Positions 9,170-18,715 of a stretch of 64,000 nucleotides of DNA are shown here, one piece after another. The stretch is from Anabaenopsis elenkinii CCIBt3563. GTDB taxonomy: Bacteria; Cyanobacteriota; Cyanobacteriia; Cyanobacteriales; Nostocaceae. Numbering within the stretch: the first letter of the stretch is position 1; each line of letters begins with the position of its first letter. The notes under the pieces are model-generated. The model was given only the letters and a program-made list of their open reading frames with translations, was not told where the DNA came from and searched no databases. Both the position numbers and the translations under genes were made by a program. The DNA is taken from assembly GCF_015245355.1 (NCBI RefSeq), contig NZ_CP063311.1, forward strand, positions 4,385,160-4,449,159, given 5' to 3'.

Positions 9170-9499
9170 ATGAAGCTAATTGGTAGGAAAAAAATCCTAT
9201 TTTGGGTTTTGAGTATCAGTACTACCCTCTTGCTGGGCTGGATTGGCCATTGGGGAACAAAGGCGATGGCATTACCCCCGCCCGAAGATATACCAGAAGA
9301 AATATTACGGACGGAAATTATTCTAGATGGGCGATCGCCAGTGGATGGTAAACCCCTAAATGCTGCTGAATACGCAGAACTACAAGAACAGCTACAAGTT
9401 AGTCCTCCACCTAAACTGAATGCTGATTTACGGCAAACCATTTACCTCATTAGGTTGCGTAAAGCCTTACTGCAAATTTTTCCCTTTTTAGATATTTGA
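9170..9499 (+). CDS. Small secreted or membrane-anchored protein of unknown function
   Basis: 109 residues. The N-terminus is basic (MKLIGRKK) followed by a hydrophobic segment (ILFWVLSISTTLLLGWIG) and a possible signal peptidase site after TKAMA, so the rest should be periplasmic or lumenal. The mature part is Pro-rich at first (LPPPEDIPEE) and ends in a helical region with basic and hydrophobic residues. It begins 1 bp after the GST stop codon; an in-frame GTG at 9158 inside the GST gene is an alternative start. No domain was recognised. Similar short proteins of cyanobacteria are annotated as hypothetical. Confidence 0.7.
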   Translation: MKLIGRKKILFWVLSISTTLLLGWIGHWGTKAMALPPPEDIPEEILRTEIILDGRSPVDGKPLNAAEYAELQEQLQVSPPPKLNADLRQTIYLIRLRKALLQIFPFLDI

Positions 9500-9962
9500 A
9501 GCAATTATTATTGCAACTAACCAGTTACGAATAAGCCTCCAAAAATTCCCCAAAATTGACCAAAACTTTCAAATTAGCTGGCTAATTAACCTCAAGAGCA
9601 ACTTCACTGACTTAACTTAGATATATTATCTGGCTTACCTTCAAATTCTCAGACAGGTGTGGCGATCGCCTCTGGTCGATTTGAAATTGATGAATAGCGC
9701 CGCTCAAGGTGCAATTTTGGCAGTTGTTACTAACTTTAGGTAAATGTGAGCAGATTTTGAGTGACAGTCGTTAACCCCCAATCTCTAGTAACCATTCTGA
9801 TGTACGATAACGATGACGACGAAATTACAAATAAATTTAGAACCATAAATTTAGAACCATAAATTTAGTTCTGTTGAGACCAAATCCGCATCTACTCTCT
9901 AGGGTCAGCAATGGGAGTAACTCACTCAATTACTGTATTTAAATCTAGGTAGCTTCATATCT
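9500..9962 (+). other. Intergenic region upstream of glgB with a 14 bp tandem repeat
   Basis: No gene is seen. The unit ATAAATTTAGAACC occurs twice in tandem and then partially (9831-9868), about 95 bp before glgB. One HIP1 site lies near 9662. The AT-rich repeat could sit in or near the glgB promoter; nothing else stands out. Confidence 0.6.
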
Positions 9963-12248
9963 ATGACGACAATTATCCCAGAACAGGTGAACCTTATAGT
10001 CAGGAATCAGCATCACGATCCCTTTGAAATACTAGGTTCTCATTGCATAGAACAAAATGGCAAAAAGGTCTGGGCTGTGCGAGCCTATCTACCAAATGCC
10101 ACTGTAGCATCGGTAATTCTTCCTGAGACCCGTCAGGAATACCCAATGAAGACAGTACATAATCCACATTTTTTTGAATCCATAATTGAAATAGCGGAAC
10201 TCACCAACTACCAGTTACGGATCAAAGAAGGTGAGCATGAGCGTGTCATCTATGACCCCTATGCCTTCCGTTCTCCCAAATTAACAGACTTTGACTTGCA
10301 TTTGTTTGCCGAAGGTAATCATCACCGAATATACGAAAAAATGGGAGCCCATCCCACACAGATCAACGGTGTTGAAGGTGTTTATTTTGCCGTTTGGGCT
10401 CCCAATGCTCGTAATGTTTCCTTGCTAGGAGACTTCAATCTGTGGGACGGGCGTAAACACCAGATGCGCAAAGGCACCACCGGGGTTTGGGAATTATTCA
10501 TTCCCGAAATCGGCGTAGGAGAGCATTACAAATATGAAATTAAAAATTTTGAAGGACATATTTACGAAAAATCTGATCCTTATGCTTTCCAGCAGGAACC
10601 CCGTCCAAAAACTGCCTCCATGGTGACTAATTTAAATATTTACACTTGGGGTGACCAAAACTGGATGGAAAAGCGTCGTCACACCGACCCCCTGACCCAA
10701 CCTATTTCCGTCTACGAAGTGCATTTAGGCTCTTGGTTACATGGTTCTAGTTCAGAACCGGCTAAATTACCCAATGGTGAGACAGAACCGGTAGTTGTAG
10801 TTTCAGAACTCAAACCAGGCGCACGCTTCCTGACCTACAGAGAACTAGCAGACCGACTGATTCCCTATGTCAAAGAATTAGGGTACACCCATTTAGAGTT
10901 ACTACCCATTGCAGAGCATCCCTTTGATGGGTCTTGGGGTTATCAAGTAACTGGATATTATGCCCCTACTTCACGTTTTGGTAGCCCCGAAGATTTCATG
11001 TATTTTGTTGACCAATGTCACCAAAACGATATTGGTGTAATTATTGATTGGGTTCCCGGTCACTTTCCTAAAGATGGTCATGGTTTAGCTTTCTTCGATG
11101 GTACTCACCTTTATGAGCACTCTGACCCCCGCAAAGGTGAACACAAAGAATGGGGTACTTTAGTTTTCAACTACAATCGCCATGAAGTTAGGAACTTTCT
11201 AGTAGCCAATGCCCTCTTTTGGTTTGATAAGTACCATATTGATGGTATTCGCGTTGATGCTGTGGCTTCCATGCTGTATTTAGATTATTGCCGAAAAGCA
11301 GGAGAATGGCTACCTAACCAATACGGCGGTAGAGAGAACTTAGAAGCCGCAGATTTTCTGCGTCAAGTTAATCACATTATCTTTAGTTATTTTCCCGGTA
11401 TTCTTTCCATTGCAGAAGAATCAACTTCCTGGCCTATGGTGTCTTGGCCTACCTATACAGGTGGATTAGGCTTTAATTTAAAGTGGAATATGGGCTGGAT
11501 GCACGATATGCTAGACTACTTCAGCATGGATCCCTGGTTCCGCCAGTTCCATCAAAATAATATTACTTTTAGTATGTGGTATAACCACAGTGAAAACTTC
11601 ATGCTGGCTTTGTCCCATGATGAAGTAGTACATGGTAAAAGCAATATCATCGGCAAAATGCCCGGTGATACATGGCAGAAGTTAGCGAATGTGCGTTGTC
11701 TATTTAGCTATATGTTCGCTCACCCAGGCAAGAAAACTATGTTTATGAGCATGGAGTTCGGCCAGTGGAGTGAGTGGAATGTCTGGGCTGACCTGGAGTG
11801 GCAATTGTTGCAATATGAAGACCACCAACAATTAAAGAAGTTTTTCCAGGATATAAACTGTCTCTATCGTTCTGAACCAGCTTTATATACTCAGGATTTC
11901 GCCCAAGATGGCTTTGAGTGGATTGATTGCAGCGATAACCGTCATAGTGTCGTTTCCTTTATCCGTCGTGACAAGGATTCTGATGATTTCATTGTGGTGA
12001 TTTGCAACTTCACACCCCAACCCCATTCTCACTACCGCATTGGTGTGCCAGAGGCAGGATTTTATACCGAGTTGTTTAATAGTGATGCTCGTCCCTATGG
12101 TGGCAGTAATATGGGTAACTTAGGTGGTAAATGGACTGATAACTGGTATTTGCACAGTTGTCCTTATTCCCTCGATTTATGTCTACCACCGTTAGGTGTG
12201 TTGATGCTGAAGTTGGATCGGCACAAGACATCTGAGAGAATGGCATAA
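9963..12248 (+). CDS. glgB: 1,4-alpha-glucan branching enzyme (GH13)
   Basis: Forms alpha-1,6 branches in glycogen. The 761-residue protein has two N-terminal CBM48-type beta domains (about 1-110 and 110-220, with [18 protein letters not shown]), the GH13 catalytic barrel and a C-terminal beta domain. The nucleophile is Asp432 in [10 protein letters not shown] and the acid/base is Glu485 in [10 protein letters not shown]; the third carboxylate is in [10 protein letters not shown]. The 53-residue spacing between the first two matches the E. coli enzyme. All parts are intact. A GH57 protein at 42.5-44.1 kb may provide a second branching-type activity. Confidence 0.97.
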   Translation: MTTIIPEQVNLIVRNQHHDPFEILGSHCIEQNGKKVWAVRAYLPNATVASVILPETRQEYPMKTVHNPHFFESIIEIAELTNYQLRIKEGEHERVIYDPYAFRSPKLTDFDLHLFAEGNHHRIYEKMGAHPTQINGVEGVYFAVWAPNARNVSLLGDFNLWDGRKHQMRKGTTGVWELFIPEIGVGEHYKYEIKNFEGHIYEKSDPYAFQQEPRPKTASMVTNLNIYTWGDQNWMEKRRHTDPLTQPISVYEVHLGSWLHGSSSEPAKLPNGETEPVVVVSELKPGARFLTYRELADRLIPYVKELGYTHLELLPIAEHPFDGSWGYQVTGYYAPTSRFGSPEDFMYFVDQCHQNDIGVIIDWVPGHFPKDGHGLAFFDGTHLYEHSDPRKGEHKEWGTLVFNYNRHEVRNFLVANALFWFDKYHIDGIRVDAVASMLYLDYCRKAGEWLPNQYGGRENLEAADFLRQVNHIIFSYFPGILSIAEESTSWPMVSWPTYTGGLGFNLKWNMGWMHDMLDYFSMDPWFRQFHQNNITFSMWYNHSENFMLALSHDEVVHGKSNIIGKMPGDTWQKLANVRCLFSYMFAHPGKKTMFMSMEFGQWSEWNVWADLEWQLLQYEDHQQLKKFFQDINCLYRSEPALYTQDFAQDGFEWIDCSDNRHSVVSFIRRDKDSDDFIVVICNFTPQPHSHYRIGVPEAGFYTELFNSDARPYGGSNMGNLGGKWTDNWYLHSCPYSLDLCLPPLGVLMLKLDRHKTSERMA

Positions 12249-12276
12249 TACCCTCCCCTAACCATCCCCTTAAACT

Positions 12277-12304
12277 GAAATAAGAAGCGATCGCTTCTTA
12301 TTTC
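12277..12304. terminator. Perfect 28 bp palindrome centred on HIP1, bidirectional terminator candidate
   Basis: The sequence GAAATAAGAAGCGATC and its exact complement form a palindrome with no loop asymmetry, centred on GCGATCGC. It lies between the convergent glgB and DUF3386 genes, 29 bp after the glgB stop. The AT-rich outer arms give A-runs upstream and T-runs downstream on both strands, so it can act as a rho-independent terminator for both genes. Confidence 0.7.
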
Positions 12305-12320
12305 TATTTCAAAATTCAGC

Positions 12321-12977
12321 TTAAACCGCAACAGGTGACAAAAGTTGAATGTTGGAGAACACAAACTCCTGAGTAGAAATTTTTACATCTGTTTGAGTGC
12401 GAATCTCCCGACGATTTAAAACAAAATATTCGCCAACTTTTTCATATTCATCGGTAAACTCACTCCTCCCACCTTTTTGTTCTCCTGTTTTGGGATCGTG
12501 GTATACAGAATCATAAGTATGGGATAAATAACCCGCCCCAGTGTCGTGGCTGCTAAAAGTGTTAATTGTCACAAAAGTACCATGAATTAAACGGTGGACG
12601 TGGCACACTTCATTATTGCGAACCTTATATTTATCGCCTTCACACTTACCACCAACTAAAATTTCGGTTACACCAGTCTCGTCAGTGTCTCCATAGCTGA
12701 ATTTATTCTCACTGTGGGTGTCCTCAAAGCTGCGACGGACACGGTGGATGGCAATTTCCCAAGCCTGTCCGTGAATGGCTTTCTTCGCTTGCTCATCTTC
12801 TACCCCCAGTACTTCCGCCTTCAGGTTAGAGTCGATGACAACTTGACCTGTAAATACCTTGTCATCATATTTATAAGTAATATCTGCGCTATAACCGGGA
12901 AAATTCTTGTCCCAAGTGTAGCGATTTTCATAAGCAGCCCGGAAAAGTTCCTGAGCAGAAAGTTTTGTAATTGTCAT
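12321..12977 (-). CDS. DUF3386 family protein
   Basis: 218 residues, cytoplasmic by appearance (no signal peptide or membrane helix). It resembles a cyanobacterial and plant family annotated as DUF3386, with the N-terminal LFRAAYENRYTWDKNFPGY and the central SFEDTHSENKFSYGD. The repeated beta-strand pattern and conserved aromatic residues suggest a beta-rich fold. The biochemical role is not known. It is convergent with glgB and divergent from the GAF-LuxR gene, with about 100 bp between their starts. Confidence 0.8.
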   Translation of the reverse strand: MTITKLSAQELFRAAYENRYTWDKNFPGYSADITYKYDDKVFTGQVVIDSNLKAEVLGVEDEQAKKAIHGQAWEIAIHRVRRSFEDTHSENKFSYGDTDETGVTEILVGGKCEGDKYKVRNNEVCHVHRLIHGTFVTINTFSSHDTGAGYLSHTYDSVYHDPKTGEQKGGRSEFTDEYEKVGEYFVLNRREIRTQTDVKISTQEFVFSNIQLLSPVAV

Positions 12978-13079
12978 CTACTTCTCCTAGAGTAACTAGC
13001 TATATTAGCGTTTTATCTTGGCTGGTATTAGCATAGAGGTAAATATGAAGCTTCGCATAGTCCCCAAGTGGGTACACTT

Positions 13080-13745
13080 ATGCCTAATTCTCTTTCCCTT
13101 ATATTTCAAGCGATCGCAAATGTCAGCAACGAGCAGCAACTAACAATGGCTCTCATGGATGAAATTGGTGAGTATTTTGGCGTCCAACATTGCGGTATCT
13201 ATCTGATTGATGAACCACCAAATGCAGTTAATGTTCAGGGTATTCCCGCCGTATGTATGGAGAACAATCCCGTCGGGCGCTATGTGGTTGAAAGACACGC
13301 TCCCGCCCATGAACAATTAATACTATCACCGGGAGATTGGAAACATTTCTGTTCCCGTCATGACCATGAACACGTGATGACTGGGCCGATTGTTTGCGAT
13401 GGTCGTCTAGTGGGGACATTAAACTTAGCCCGTGAGCAAGGAACTGATCCCTTTAATGGCGATGACATAGCTGACTTAAGCGCTTTGTGCATTCATTTAT
13501 CAGCAAAACTTGCCACTCTCAGAGCCAAAGAAGCAAAAATATCCAATTCACTGTTAGTCAGTCCCTTAACCCCTCGTGAGCTAGAAATTGCTGAGTTAGT
13601 AGCACAGGGATTAACCAATGCCGAAATTGGTAGCAAACTGTGGATCACACAGAATTCTGTCAAGCAAGCTCTCAAAAGGATGTTTCGTAAGCTTGGTGTT
13701 TCAACTCGTACAGAAATGGTTGCAAAACTACATTTGATTTGCTAA
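13080..13745 (+). CDS. LuxR-type transcriptional regulator with N-terminal GAF-like domain
   Basis: 221 residues from the ATG. About residues 10-150 look like a GAF-type sensory domain (FGVQHCGIYLIDE, GPIVCDGRLVGTLNLARE), and the C-terminus is a LuxR/FixJ helix-turn-helix (LTPRELEIAELVAQGLTNAEIGSKLWITQNSVKQ). There is no receiver domain, so it is not a two-component regulator of the usual kind. Cys and His in the GAF part (CGIY, HDHEH) could bind a ligand or metal, which is speculation. The ATG at 13080 is preferred to the GTG at 13068. Targets are unknown. It lies 7 bp from the convergent hisB. Confidence 0.85.
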   Translation: MPNSLSLIFQAIANVSNEQQLTMALMDEIGEYFGVQHCGIYLIDEPPNAVNVQGIPAVCMENNPVGRYVVERHAPAHEQLILSPGDWKHFCSRHDHEHVMTGPIVCDGRLVGTLNLAREQGTDPFNGDDIADLSALCIHLSAKLATLRAKEAKISNSLLVSPLTPRELEIAELVAQGLTNAEIGSKLWITQNSVKQALKRMFRKLGVSTRTEMVAKLHLIC

Positions 13746-13752
13746 TTAAATC

Positions 13753-14403
13753 CTACAGAACACCCTTAGAACTAGGAATATTACCAGCCCGACGGGGGTC
13801 AATTTCCACCGCCATTCGGGTTGCTCTGGCAAAAGCTTTAAATGTCGCCTCAATAAGATGATGGGAGTTAATGCCATCCAGTTGACGAATGTGTAATGTC
13901 ATTTGGCTATGGTTGACCAATGCTACAAAGAATTCGCGTACTAGCTGAGTGTCATAGGTTCCCACTCGCTGAGTGGGAATTTCCAAACCATAACTCAGAT
14001 GAGGTCTGCCAGAAAAGTCCAGCGCCACTTGCACTAAAGCCTCATCCAACGGTGCGAGAAAATTACCAAAACGAACAATACCCTTCCTGTTACCCAGGGC
14101 TTGACTGAAAGCTTGTCCTAAAGTGATACCCACATCTTCATTGGTGTGGTGGTCATCAATTTCCCAGTCTCCCCGGGCTTGGACATTTAAGTCAATCAGC
14201 CCGTGAGAGGAAATTTGATGCAACATATGATCCAAAAAAGGAATCCCAGTTGCTACCGTGCACAGGCCTGTACCATCCAAGTTAATACTAACTGTGATAT
14301 CAGTTTCGCCAGTGGTGCGATGAATCGAGGCTATGCGAGGAGTGTGAGTCGAATTAATTGGGCGTGGGAGTGAGTCCTTACCGGAGGTATCGCTGCTTTG
14401 CAT
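13753..14403 (-). CDS. hisB: Imidazoleglycerol-phosphate dehydratase
   Basis: Sixth step of histidine synthesis. The family motifs are clear: GIPFLDHML, the two metal-binding histidine clusters DHHTNEDVG and [16 protein letters not shown]. The start at 14403 was chosen because codons between it and a GTG at 14439 merely translate a CCCATTCCCCATTCCC-type intergenic repeat. The resulting 216 residues fit the single-function cyanobacterial HisB. It lies downstream of fabI on the same strand, separated by a heptamer repeat. The fabI-hisB pair divergent from ntcA is an arrangement I know from Anabaena. Confidence 0.95.
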   Translation of the reverse strand: MQSSDTSGKDSLPRPINSTHTPRIASIHRTTGETDITVSINLDGTGLCTVATGIPFLDHMLHQISSHGLIDLNVQARGDWEIDDHHTNEDVGITLGQAFSQALGNRKGIVRFGNFLAPLDEALVQVALDFSGRPHLSYGLEIPTQRVGTYDTQLVREFFVALVNHSQMTLHIRQLDGINSHHLIEATFKAFARATRMAVEIDPRRAGNIPSSKGVL

Positions 14404-14497
14404 AGGTGGAGAATCGGGAATGGGGAATGGGCAAATCACAGACCCTATGGAGGGCGCATGACTTATGAGTGATGTTTGGTGACTGTATTTTGTCGGT

Positions 14498-14534
14498 TAA
14501 CCGCCAACCGCCAACCGTCAACCGTTAACCGTCA
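14498..14534 (+). repeat. Heptanucleotide tandem repeat (AACCGYC)
   Basis: About five units of the form AACCGCC/AACCGTC/AACCGTT in tandem between fabI and hisB. It belongs to the short tandem repeats known from heterocystous cyanobacteria. It lies in the probable fabI-hisB transcript. Confidence 0.85.
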
Positions 14535-14547
14535 TAATCACTAATTA

Positions 14548-15324
14548 TTACATTCCCATAATTTCATATCCTGCATCTACATACAAAACTTGTCCTGTAA
14601 TCCCACTGGCTAACTCGCTAGACAAGAAGGCTGCAGTATTCCCGACTTCTTGCTGGGTAACAGTGCGTCGCAGGGGAGCCACTTCTTCTACATGGTGAAT
14701 CATATCTAAAATTCCGCCTACTGCTGAAGATGCCAATGTGCGTATCGGCCCAGCAGAAATCGCATTCACCCGAATGTTTGCCGGTCCGAGTTCAGCCGCC
14801 AAATAACGTACACTAGCTTCTAATCCGGCTTTAGCTACTCCCATGACGTTGTAGTTGGGAATTGCCCTGACACCGCCCAAATATGTGAGGGTGATGATAC
14901 TACCACCTTCGGTCATCAGAGGTTTAGCAGCACCGCTTAACTGCACTAGTGAGTAGGTGCTGATTTCTAAAGCTGTTTTGAATCCAGAACGTGAGGTTTG
15001 GCTAAAATCACCAGTCAAATCCTCTCTGTTAGCGAAGGCTAGACAGTGGATGAGAATGTCCAATTTTCCCCACTGATCCTGGACTGCTTCAAAGGTAGAT
15101 TTGACCTGCTCGTCATATTGGACATTACAGGGAACAAATAAGCTGGGGTTGAGAGGTTCTACTAATTCCGCCACTTTTTTCTCCATCTTCCCCCGCTCAT
15201 CTGGCAAGTAGGTAATACCTAAGTTAGCTCCGGCTTTATGCAGTTGTTGAGCAATCCCCCAGGCGATAGAACGGTTATTGGCAATCCCTGTAACTAAGGC
15301 GTTTTTTCCAGTCAGATTCAGCAT
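14548..15324 (-). CDS. fabI: Enoyl-[acyl-carrier-protein] reductase (NADH)
   Basis: Last reduction of fatty-acid elongation. The 258-residue protein starts MLNLTGKNALVTGIANNRSI with the FabI-type nucleotide-binding loop (GIANNRSIAWGIA), and has the catalytic Tyr and Lys spaced by six residues in YNVMGVAKAGLEA. SAGPIRTLAS is the conserved substrate-loop region. A TTG/ATT-proximal extension of seven residues upstream is possible but the Met at 15324 fits the family start. It is divergent from ntcA and leads a probable fabI-hisB unit. Confidence 0.95.
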   Translation of the reverse strand: MLNLTGKNALVTGIANNRSIAWGIAQQLHKAGANLGITYLPDERGKMEKKVAELVEPLNPSLFVPCNVQYDEQVKSTFEAVQDQWGKLDILIHCLAFANREDLTGDFSQTSRSGFKTALEISTYSLVQLSGAAKPLMTEGGSIITLTYLGGVRAIPNYNVMGVAKAGLEASVRYLAAELGPANIRVNAISAGPIRTLASSAVGGILDMIHHVEEVAPLRRTVTQQEVGNTAAFLSSELASGITGQVLYVDAGYEIMGM

Positions 15325-15516
15325 AGAAATTGTGAATGAGATCAATCATTAGGAGCATACTAGAATCTGCGCCGAGTTTATCTTGCTTGGGCACATGATT
15401 TGCAAAAATGATCATTTAGGGGACTGTTTTCTCAAAAGTTTGTCTAGATAATCCTGAATATATTCTCAAGATATCGTGAATTTTTTGGCGAAAAACCTGA
15501 TGACCTTAACTGTGTA

Positions 15517-15535
15517 AGTAGTTATAACAACTACT
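15517..15535. promoter_or_regulatory. Palindrome upstream of ntcA, candidate NtcA-related operator
   Basis: AGTAGTT-ATAAC-AACTACT is a perfect 7 bp inverted repeat with a 5 bp spacer, about 165 bp before the ntcA ATG. It contains GTA and TAC half-sites, but 11 bp apart instead of the 8 bp of the canonical NtcA box, so it is at best a variant. An AT-rich TATGTATCATTATGA stretch follows about 20 bp downstream and could hold a -10 element. Autoregulation of ntcA is known from Anabaena; its use of this site is inference. Confidence 0.45.
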
Positions 15536-15699
15536 AGCTGAAAACATCAAAAATTATGTATCATTATGAACAAATAACCATGAAGTTATGGGTTTGAGTA
15601 TAGGAATGTACAGAAAGGTTGACGGTGCTTTATTGATTTTTCAGGTGTATTCTTAGGTAATCAGTTTTTGTTTTTCCGGCATTGGGTAGGGGAAGGGAG

Positions 15700-16371
15700 A
15701 TGATCGTGACACAAGATAAAGCCCTAGCAAATGTATTTCGTCAGATGGCGACCGGAGCATTTCCTCCAGTTGTAGAAACATTTGAACGCAATAAAACAAT
15801 ATTTTTTCCCGGCGATCCTGCTGAACGAGTTTATTTTCTTTTGAAGGGTGCTGTGAAACTTTCCAGGGTATATGAGGCAGGAGAGGAAATAACGGTAGCA
15901 CTGCTGCGGGAAAATAGTGTTTTTGGTGTGTTGTCATTACTGACGGGAAATAAGTCTGATAGATTTTACCATGCAGTCGCATTTACGCCTGTAGAGTTAC
16001 TGTCAGCCCCCATTGAACAGGTGGAGCAGGCCTTTAAGGAAAACCCAGAATTATCAATGTTAATGCTGCGAGGCCTGTCTTCGCGGATTTTACAAACAGA
16101 GATGATGATTGAAACCTTGGCTCACCGGGATATGGGTTCGAGATTAGTGAGTTTTCTGTTAATTCTATGTCGTGATTTTGGTGTTCCTTGTGCCGATGGG
16201 ATTACAATTGATTTGAAGTTGTCTCATCAGGCGATAGCTGAGGCGATTGGTTCTACTAGGGTAACCGTGACTAGGTTATTAGGGGACTTGCGTGAAAAAC
16301 AAATGATTTCTATCCACAAAAAGAAGATTACGGTGCATAAACCTGTTACCTTAAGCAGGCAGTTCACTTAA
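15700..16371 (+). CDS. ntcA: Global nitrogen regulator NtcA (CRP/FNR family)
   Basis: Nitrogen-control transcription factor that senses 2-oxoglutarate and is needed for nitrogen assimilation and, in heterocystous strains, for heterocyst formation. The 223 residues comprise a cyclic-nucleotide-type effector domain ([22 protein letters not shown]), a long dimer helix and the CRP-type HTH ([25 protein letters not shown]). Sequence and length fit NtcA essentially throughout. The ATG at 15700 follows GGGAAGGGAG; an in-frame TTG at 15682 is less likely. Divergent fabI-hisB and a downstream DUF3084 gene match the Anabaena locus. Confidence 0.98.
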   Translation: MIVTQDKALANVFRQMATGAFPPVVETFERNKTIFFPGDPAERVYFLLKGAVKLSRVYEAGEEITVALLRENSVFGVLSLLTGNKSDRFYHAVAFTPVELLSAPIEQVEQAFKENPELSMLMLRGLSSRILQTEMMIETLAHRDMGSRLVSFLLILCRDFGVPCADGITIDLKLSHQAIAEAIGSTRVTVTRLLGDLREKQMISIHKKKITVHKPVTLSRQFT

Positions 16372-16482
16372 AATCAATTGGGGAGGTGGAGTGGCAAAGG
16401 CTGTTTTCGGGAAAATTACACCCATAGCTGCGGATAAATCGAAACATTGTCAGTAGTTTCAGCTATTGCCTATCCGTCTTCC

Positions 16483-16745
16483 CCTACCAAGAAACGCGTA
16501 CAGTGCCCCTAGTTTCTAACTATGACGGTGTAGTGCGATAGCGACTTTAGTCACAGTCCTAAAAATCAATTTGACAAATATTAGTTTTAATGTATACTGT
16601 GCTGTAGTAGCTATACGCGGGCTTGCAGCCGTGGGGCAAACGGTCAAGTCCTGGCTGTTAGCGGAGCGCCGCGTTAGCGCGGGTAAATTCATTGGAGTCC
16701 CCGTGAAGCAAGAATCCCCCGGCTTCTAGACGTGGGGAGTGTCAA
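16483..16745 (+). mobile_element. IS200/IS605-like non-autonomous element, copy B
   Basis: About 260 bp homologous to the reverse complement of copy A (4606-4866). It begins with CTACCAAGAAACGCG and an imperfect hairpin around GTGCCCCTAG and ends with CCGTGAAGCAAGAATCCCCC, a hairpin and GGGGAGTGTCA. A TATTAGTTTTAATGTATA block lies in the middle. It carries no ORF. Differences between A and B are spread over the whole length, so the copies are not recent. The IS200/IS605 assignment rests on the form of the ends. Confidence 0.6.
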
Positions 16746-16832
16746 AAGATAGTCAAAAGATCATGCTTAAAAGTAGTAGGCTGTATCTGGAAGCATTATG
16801 CCTCCAGTACACTGCGTGAACGGTAGTTGAAG

Positions 16833-18218
16833 ATGACCACCGGGTACATCCTGATAGCGGCAATTTTAATTTTGGGGGGCGTAATTGCCACCGTGGGCGA
16901 TCGCATTGGTACACGAGTTGGCAAAGCACGCCTCTCACTATTTAATATGCGTCCGAAAAAAACCGCTGTAGTAGTAACTATATTTACCGGGGGATTAATT
17001 TCGGCTTCAACATTAGGGATTCTATTTGCTGCTGATGAAGGATTACGGCAAGGGGTATTTGAGCTGGAAGATATTCAAAAAGACCTGAGAAATAAGCGAG
17101 AACAACTAAAAATTGCCGAATCGGAAAAAAGCCGGGTAGAGGTCGAGTTAAGCACCGCTAGAACTGAACAAACTAAGGCCGAGCAAGAATTACAGGTAAT
17201 TAATAAATCCTTACAGGTAGCAAACGCTAAACAAAAAGCAACACAAACTCAGCTTCAAGGTACGGAAAGTCGCCTCAGTCAAGTAGTCAGTCAGTATCAA
17301 CAAGCCTTAACAGAACTGCAAAGGGTCTATGAGCAAAGAGAAACACTGCAGGGGGCCATTGTACAACTAAGGGAAGAACGACAACGACTTTACGCTGAAG
17401 CTAAAACAGCAATAGAAGGGCGTGATCGCAAAATTACCGAACTTGATGGACTGATCAAAAAACGCAATCAAGAAATTGCCGCACGAGAGCAAGTGATCGC
17501 CACAAGGGAAGCACTCCTCAAAGAATTGGAAAAACAACAGAATTTTTTAGAACAAGAAGTCGCCAGGCTAGAAAAATATTATCAGTCATACCGTGACCTA
17601 CGTCTGGGTAAACTCGGACTAGTTCGCAATCAAGTGCTGGCGGCGAAGGTGGTTCGCGTTAACCAACCTAGATCAGCCCGTGAAGTGGTAATACAACTTT
17701 TGGAAGCAGCTAACCAGAATGCAAATTATCAATTAACCGAACCTGGGGAAAATCCCACAAACAGACAGCTTCTGGAGGTTACCCAACAAAGAGTAGAACA
17801 ACTAAGCCAGCAGATTAGCGATGGTCGGGAATATGTTGTGCGGATTTTCTCAGCCGGGAATTACGTTCGGGGAGAAAATCAAATAGAATTTTTTGCGGAT
17901 GCAGCCCGAAATCAACTAGTATTTGCCGAAGGTGAGCTATTAGCTACTACTACGGCTGACCCGAAAAATATGACACCCTATCAGCTATCTCAAAGAGTAG
18001 ATTTGCTGATTTCTGCTTCGGAGTTTCGGGCGCGTAATGCCGGAATTGTCGAGGGTTTGTTAAGAGAAGCTACTCATTTACGCTTTTTCTTACAATTGAG
18101 ACTGTATGATCAACCTTTGGAAATCAGGGCGATCGCTATGGAAGACACTTATACAGCAGGTCCTTTAAGAATCAGGCTCTTAGCAGTACTAAACGGAAAA
18201 GTAATTTTTAACAGCTAA
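16833..18218 (+). CDS. DUF3084 membrane protein with long coiled coil
   Basis: 461 residues. Two N-terminal membrane segments (about 5-23 and 45-66) flank a short basic loop (GDRIGTRVGKARLSLFNMRPKK). A coiled coil rich in Glu, Lys and Gln runs over about residues 75-255. The C-terminal 200 residues form a predicted globular domain. This layout is that of the DUF3084 family, common in cyanobacteria. The start at 16833 (ATG) is taken over the TTG at 16827. It lies downstream of ntcA and 46 bp before the RuvX-like gene. Its function is unknown; a scaffold at the membrane is a guess. Confidence 0.85.
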   Translation: MTTGYILIAAILILGGVIATVGDRIGTRVGKARLSLFNMRPKKTAVVVTIFTGGLISASTLGILFAADEGLRQGVFELEDIQKDLRNKREQLKIAESEKSRVEVELSTARTEQTKAEQELQVINKSLQVANAKQKATQTQLQGTESRLSQVVSQYQQALTELQRVYEQRETLQGAIVQLREERQRLYAEAKTAIEGRDRKITELDGLIKKRNQEIAAREQVIATREALLKELEKQQNFLEQEVARLEKYYQSYRDLRLGKLGLVRNQVLAAKVVRVNQPRSAREVVIQLLEAANQNANYQLTEPGENPTNRQLLEVTQQRVEQLSQQISDGREYVVRIFSAGNYVRGENQIEFFADAARNQLVFAEGELLATTTADPKNMTPYQLSQRVDLLISASEFRARNAGIVEGLLREATHLRFFLQLRLYDQPLEIRAIAMEDTYTAGPLRIRLLAVLNGKVIFNS

Positions 18219-18264
18219 AAAAATAATTAAATCAATCCATTGATGGAACTTCAGCGTATTGATT

Positions 18265-18714
18265 ATGAGTTTTAGTGAATTTTCACCCACACAACCAGTC
18301 ATCTTAGGCTTCGACCCCGGTAAAGATAAGTGTGGTCTAGCAGTCATGGGACTAGATAGGCAATTGTACTATCACCAAGTGGTAACTGCGCAAAAGGCCA
18401 TCCCTACTATTGAAACACTACGTCAACAGTTTCCTATTTCCTTAATGGTAATGGGCGACCAAACCACCGCCAAACAATGGAAGCTGCAACTGGGCCAAAC
18501 ATTAGTAGAACAGCTGAACATTATTTTAGTCGATGAGCGGTACAGCACCCTGGAGGCACGCGATCGCTATTGGCAGATGTACCCCCCCAAAGGGCTGACA
18601 AGACTCGTTCCCCAGGGTATGAGACAACCACCAAGACCCATAGATGACATTGTTGCTCTCCTCTTGATTGAACGTTACTTAAATCGCCTAACTAGTGACA
18701 TACTCCTACACTGA
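18265..18714 (+). CDS. RuvX/YqgF-like RNase H-fold protein
   Basis: 149 residues. The N-terminal ILGFDPGKDKCGLAVMG matches the first strand and metal-binding Asp of the RNase H/YqgF fold, VDERYSTLEARDRY is the second conserved acidic block, and RPIDDIVALLLIERYL carries the third acidic position. It is related to, but distinct from, the canonical Holliday-junction resolvase-like RuvX (the usual DxGxxRIG motif is changed to DPGKDKCG). The ATG at 18265 is preferred over TTG 18259. It follows the DUF3084 gene and probably shares its transcript. The exact nucleic-acid substrate is unknown. Confidence 0.8.
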   Translation: MSFSEFSPTQPVILGFDPGKDKCGLAVMGLDRQLYYHQVVTAQKAIPTIETLRQQFPISLMVMGDQTTAKQWKLQLGQTLVEQLNIILVDERYSTLEARDRYWQMYPPKGLTRLVPQGMRQPPRPIDDIVALLLIERYLNRLTSDILLH

Positions 18715-18715
18715 C

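Noticed and set aside
12714..12995. Plus-strand ORF of 93 residues over the DUF3386 gene
   Set aside because: Antisense frame, no start context and no recognised motif.
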